Assembly: GCA_015680685.1 (NCBI GenBank)
Contig: MNCI01016508.1
Location: 70,363-134,362 of the forward strand
Length of the DNA stretch: 64,000 bases
Reading direction: 5' to 3'
Source of the DNA: Gnetum montanum
Lineage: Eukaryota; Streptophyta; Gnetopsida; Gnetales; Gnetaceae
Shown: positions 59,309 to 64,000 of the stretch, piece after piece
Position numbering within the stretch: the stretch's first letter is position 1
Layout of the letters: each line of letters starts with the position of its first letter
The notes under the pieces: model-generated
What the model saw: only the letters and a program-made list of their open reading frames with translations
Told to the model about the DNA's origin: nothing
The model's database searches: none
Made by a program: the position numbers and the translations under genes

Positions 59309-62228
59309 ATGACACCTAAGGAAACCATGCACAAGAAGAAGGATCATTCTAACCAAGGGATAAATAGTGAAGAATGAGAAGAGATCAAGAATAGCCCCAT
59401 GAACAAGTAGAGACCTATGCAATGGGATGCCTTTGGGAGGAGCTTGAAGTGGAATCTATTTGACAAATTCCTAAAGAATTAGCTACACTAGAACAATCTT
59501 ACCGAGATGAGGCACCCAAACCAAGAACAAATCTTGAGGTGACCTTGATGGAAGCCTACCTTAGGTAGATCACGAACAGGGAGGTCCAAAAATCAATGCT
59601 CCAATAATTAAAATTTGGACCTTTCTTGGAGTTTGCACTTCCAAAAGTCAAAGCTCAACTACATAACTCTTCCATGTGGCCCACAATCACTTTTAGTAGG
59701 GAGTGGTACATGGGAGAGACATATCTCTTCTAGAATAATTAGCAAGCCAATTCAATGGTCAAAATAAAGGACATATCAATGTCCTACATAGTGAAAGCCA
59801 TTATAGAAGTCCTTAGGCTACAAAAAACTAGGGATAACCTTGCAAAAATCTACATAAAGCAAATCCTAGTCTTAAGAAGGAATGGATGCAGAAATGTTAT
59901 GGAGTCAATTATAAGGAGTTTGATGTGCTCATAACATGGAGCATGCATACTTTAAGACTTCAACTTTTCACCTTAATCAAACAATAAGGCCAAGCAAGAT
60001 CACCACCTTCTTTGCCTCTACATGTGCCACTCTAAGTTGTTAATTCCCTATCAACCTTCCATAGCTAATCTATCTTGAGATAGAGATGTAATTTAAAGAA
60101 AATGAACATGGAAGAAATGCACTCCCCTTCCCATGTCACATCAAAAAATTATGTAAGTTCGAAGGCATAACATGCTACATGAATGACACCATCCAACATA
60201 CTTTATTTTCTTCTTAGGCAGAAATGATGAAAGATAAGGTGCCTACTAAGATCATCTAAGAAGAAGAGTAATGACCACCACTCCACTGTCCACTCATGAA
60301 ATAATGTCATAGGCTCATGCTACCCTTAAGTGCATGTATAAGATCAAAGACTAGCTTTTGTGTGAGTAAAAGCAATGGGTAGGAAAAAGTGGTGGTAACC
60401 CATCTATGTATTGCCCAATGATGAGTCACCTCAACAAAGTGGCTTAAACCACCAACCAGATAGAGGAAGATGGGTTAATTTTCTTAGCCTAAAGAATTTA
60501 GCTACCTGCAAGATTGAATCCTAATTCCTAAGAGGTAATATTATCTCTCTTACAATAGCAAACATTTCTAAAAATATTTGGGAATGCAACTACTTTTTCG
60601 ATGCATTTAGAGGAGGATGAAGGGGCAACTATCTTGGTGATGCAACACCATGGGTAGGAGATAGCGACAAAGATGATTGCTAATAAAATTACCAAAGCCT
60701 TAAATGCACTTGTAGTGTCTATAATAGAATTTTCTACACTTAGATATGTGCAAACATTAATAGGAATAGTTAGCAGCAAATTACATGCAACCCAACATAA
60801 GGAGCTGCTGGACCAACTGGTGGGAACTGGGCAATCGATTATGGATATCTTTAATCTTCTTAATACTATCACTGCAACCCAGTCAAAGTTACTGGAGGCA
60901 AGGGGCAAGTGCATCATATTGAAGGGGTAACTTGAAATGGCCTAAGCAAAAAACCAATGCTTGGCTATGAAAGTTGTAGAATTAAGAACCTACCTTGTTG
61001 ATGCTACATTTCTGAACCCTACACTCACATGTGATGAAGGCTTTCAATAATTTCAGGATAGGCTGAAATAGGTTGAGAATGCTAAGGAGATAGCCATCTT
61101 TGACTAATCCATGGCTAATGCCAAGACATAAACCATTTAGAAGGACTTGGTCCAGAAATGCCATGAGAATGAAATCCTAACCACAAAGAATCATTGCCTA
61201 TAGAATGTTGATGTGCAGAAGTAGTATATGCAAGAATTTATCCATCAAATGTAAGAGCAACTAGCTAGAGTGAACACTGAACTAAGAAGATTAGTAGCTG
61301 AAAACATAAATCTCTCCATGGAGGAAGTTCAAGCCCTTTATCAAAAATCTACAATAGAGATAGCTACCTACAAGAAAAGGCTCTCAAATTTAAGAGAGTC
61401 AAGAATCATTATATAGATCAGGTTAATCTACATAAAGAAATCAATGAAAAACATATTCATATGATGAAGGAAAAAGTCAATGAGGCCTTCTAACAACTCA
61501 AGAAAGGAGGTGATGTCTGGCAGCCTATCTTCAATAGGCTCAATGACTATAATAAAGCAAAGATTCTTATGAAAGAGTTATAGATCAAGGAGATGATAGA
61601 GTGCATGGAGCCTACCAATCTTTGTTATGAAAACCTAGCAATGCTAACTATTGGGCAACTACAATCAGAGTTGAAAAAGCAAGTGACCAACTCGTACTTA
61701 CTATACAAGGTAGAGTTCGAAACCCATAAGGAGACCAAAAAAAAGCTAGAGATTGCTAATTCTAAACTCAAGATTCTTAGGGCATGATTCACTAATCAAA
61801 TATCCACTACTAAGAACCTAGCCAAAAGGATGAATAACTGCCAAGAGCTACAAAATGCTCTTAAGATGTTCAATGTTGAATGCAAAATTTTCACTGTCTG
61901 GTTTATCAACATGAAAGAGTTGTTCGTGATAATTTCCTATCCCTAGGATGTTCCCTGTCTAGCCCACATTCGAGATGCTATGTGGATCATGAATGATCAC
62001 AGGGAAAAGGAGGATAAGATAAAGGCATTATTGAATGTCTTTCATCTTCCACCAGACATTGCAACTACCGTCAGATAACCATAATCACCCCAACCACCAC
62101 ATGCACCCAAAGTAGGAGAAGACCCTCTGAAGCCTCAAGAGCCTCCATCAACTAGGACCATTTCATCATCTCCAATGTCTTTGTGCCATTTGAGGAATTG
62201 TATATATCAATTTTATCCTAGAGTTTAA
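59309..62228 (+). pseudogene. Extra ORF of element B3 (coiled-coil-rich, unknown)
   Basis: Starts MTPKETMHKKKDHSNQG at 59309 and ends PRV-stop at 62228, with several frameshifts and many TAG stops; intact it would encode roughly 900-950 residues. It has a globular N-terminal part (FGPFLEFALPKVKAQLHNSS near 59620, ISMSYIVKAIIEVL near 59775), a middle region (open 60673-60930, LNALVVSIIEFSTLRYVQTL) and a long heptad-like stretch (EQLARVNTELRRLVAEN near 61255; LQSELKKQVTNSYLLYKVEFE near 61657). The tail is Pro-rich (PPHAPKVGEDPLKPQEPPS near 62093). It occupies the env-like position between integrase and 3' LTR, but I see no signal peptide or membrane anchor. B2 has lost this ORF. Confidence 0.6.
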
Positions 62229-62396
62229 TTTTGTTGTCCAAAACACCAAAATTTTATAATCATTGTAAAATCATACACTCTAAGAACTTAGTTTTTGTTG
62301 TGTATTTTGTGTGTTTATTTTGTGTGTCAATAATTTCATACCTTTCCAAATTTTGTAAAGAACTTGAGGATGATTTTTCATTTAGTCATGGGGGTA
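62229..62396 (+). other. B3 3' untranslated stretch and polypurine tract
   Basis: T/G-rich DNA (TTGTGTGTTTATTTTGTGTG near 62305) leads to TCATGGGGGTA at 62386-62396, the polypurine tract directly before the LTR; the same tract is seen in B4. Confidence 0.65.
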
Positions 62397-63255
62397 TGAT
62401 GAGTCATTTGGTTGGCCACATCAATGAAATGCTATCGACAAGACCTTGTTGATGTAGGGTTTGACCTATTGACAAGTACCCATTGACAAGGTAACCTAAT
62501 TTTCCTATAAATATGCACTCACCAATCACATTTATGGCATAAGTCTCATAGTTGTAGTGAAACTCTTATAGTTTTATCATTCAGAAGTTAGAATATTTTT
62601 CTAAGTGCCCATAGTAGGGGTCAAAGAGTGTATAGATCTTTATTTGAGTACTATTATACATGAGCACTACAGTGTGTGTATTAATAAAGACAAGCTTTCT
62701 AATAAACCTTGTAGCACTTTGAAATAAGCATTTAATATTTCAAACAATTTCCTTTAATGTTTTCAGTAATTAAGTAATTAATTAAGCTAGACTAAGCTAA
62801 ATTAAATAGTAGTTAGTTAACACATAAGTACAACCACTTTGAGCATATGCTTGGCACTTGGTGATCCCAATAACACTTAACGTTTGGTAACCTAGTAGCA
62901 TTAAACGTGTTTAGGACATGTACAACAAGTGGAAACAAATGCTTATGTTAGGATTAGTTAAATGTTATCTAGTTAGATTAAATTAGAAATTAAATTACTT
63001 TATTCATCATTCTTTATTCTTAGGCAACTTAGAACATAAAATGTAAAAATGATAAAAATCATATGCCTTAGTTACACTTAACCATACCTTTGCATTTCAT
63101 AAGTGTAATTGGGAAGACAACGATTGTAACGATTAGTTTCACTTTCTAGAGACTAGTGTACTTAAAAGGTTATAAGTCCACAAAATTCAACTAGATTGCA
63201 TATGAATGCTTAGTGATTTGTATGGTTGGGCATAGGATCTACTCACTGCTCATCA
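62397..63255 (+). mobile_element. Element B3: 3' LTR
   Basis: 859 bp, TGATGAGTCATT to ACTGCTCATCA, TATAAATA at 62506-62513; aligns end to end with 40179-41071, including the CTAGACTAAGCTAAATTAAA stretch near 62785. Confidence 0.92.
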
Positions 63256-63950
63256 CCTTATTACGATTGAAGATCCAAAAAATCCATTAGAAAAATATTA
63301 GACTTTCATGAAAAATAAAGATAGAACTCAAATTGACCAAGTACCAATGGGAGTATTAAAAATAAATCATATATGCTTTATGCTATAACATTGTACCACT
63401 ATCTCAAATGGTTAGTCATATCATAAGAGAGAAACATATGTAACTCATCTTCGAGGGCTTTTGATATGCCTAACCTACAAATGTTCTCTTCTTAGGGGAG
63501 TTAAATCCATCTTCCACGTTGAATTCCAAGATGATGATAACTTAAGTGAAGCTTGCTAATAACATTCCAATACTTAATGGAAATAGTAGCTAAGAGATAT
63601 TGAGCTTCTATGTCTAGTTTATTAGATCTAATGTGGTCTAAATAAAATTATCTTTCTGCCTTCCACATTAGTCCACATCTGTGTTAAAACCTTCTGCTTG
63701 ACTAGTTGTTGAATATGCTTAGGATTTTGATACACATCCTCCCAAGAGATATTCCATTTTTTCAACCATTACATCCTCTAAAAATACCAACCACAGTCCT
63801 ACAAATCCTTAGAAGCTACTTTAGAGAATTTATCTTTCCTTAAGATATGCAAGCTATGAGCATATAAAATGAATTGACACAAAGCTTCTGCTTCTAAAGG
63901 TAATAAATTACATTCACATAATAACATTAATGATGAGACGCGGTTTTCAC
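63256..63950. other. Unassigned flank of B3
   Basis: AT-rich. The minus strand has a weakly protein-like run (WEDVYQNPKHIQQLVKQ near 63745-63690) broken by stops, with no recognised family. It could be an old LINE or a decayed gene; evidence is insufficient. Confidence 0.3.
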
Positions 63951-63952
63951 TA

Positions 63953-64000
63953 GGCCGCGATATCGCGTACGCGATATCGCGGCCGACGCGATATCGCGGC
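63953..64000. repeat. CpG-rich palindromic array (CGCGATATCGCG)
   Basis: A perfect 32-bp palindrome at 63953-63984, centred on GTAC, contains CGCGATATCGCG twice; a third copy follows and the window ends inside it. Confidence 0.9.

Noticed and set aside
59309-62228. Calling the extra B3 ORF an envelope gene
   Set aside because: Position fits, but I see no signal peptide, membrane anchor or cleavage motif; left as unknown.

Overview
The window is repeat-rich nuclear DNA from a seed plant with a large, heavily methylated genome; a gymnosperm is my best guess. The reasons are four or more old, nested Ty3/gypsy retrotransposons with large non-coding regions, decay dominated by C-to-T type changes (many CAG-to-TAG stops, few CpG), RTE-type LINE and tRNA-derived SINE debris, and very little host gene sequence. 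A run of Ns at 37262-37428 and a single N at 37796 show it comes from a scaffolded draft assembly.

Layout. (1) 1-19416: Ty3/gypsy family A. The end of one integrase (1-1040) runs into a long LTR (about 1686-4539), then a nearly complete element (gag/protease, large insert, RT-RNase H, a second RNase H, integrase), then a second LTR (about 15929-19416). The second RNase H places A in the Tat/Ogre lineage. Between protease and RT, on the opposite strand, lies a multi-exon gene with its own TATA box and good splice sites (11229 down to 6443). Blocks of a degenerate ~30-bp repeat border this cassette and the pol end. (2) 19417-33435: an older element of family B (Athila-like Ty3/gypsy). It was hit by family A in its gag and by a second B element (B2, 21143-30894) in its RT/RNase H region. 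(3) 33436-37261: AT-rich debris with an RTE LINE C-terminus and three tRNA-like SINE heads. (4) 37262-38094: gap and a 298-bp inverted repeat. (5) 38095-40178: a CpG-rich island, a 3-ketoacyl-CoA-synthase-like exon fragment and one exon of an unrecognised host gene, both on the minus strand. (6) 40179-63255: B3, a full-length B element inserted just upstream of that host exon (TSD CTTTA/CCTTA). B3 is split by B4, a complete minus-strand B element (49291-59248, perfect TSD GTACT). B3 also carries an extra, degenerate, coiled-coil-rich ORF (59309-62228) between integrase and 3' LTR. (7) 63256-64000: unassigned flank ending in a CpG-rich palindromic array.

All coding sequences of the mobile elements are broken by stops or frameshifts, so nothing here looks autonomously active. 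The most notable content is the pair of extra genes carried by the two retroelement families: the spliced antisense gene in A, and the sense ORF in B3, which is preceded by a candidate internal promoter and splice donor. Protein family names rest on motifs I recognise by eye; no database search was run.
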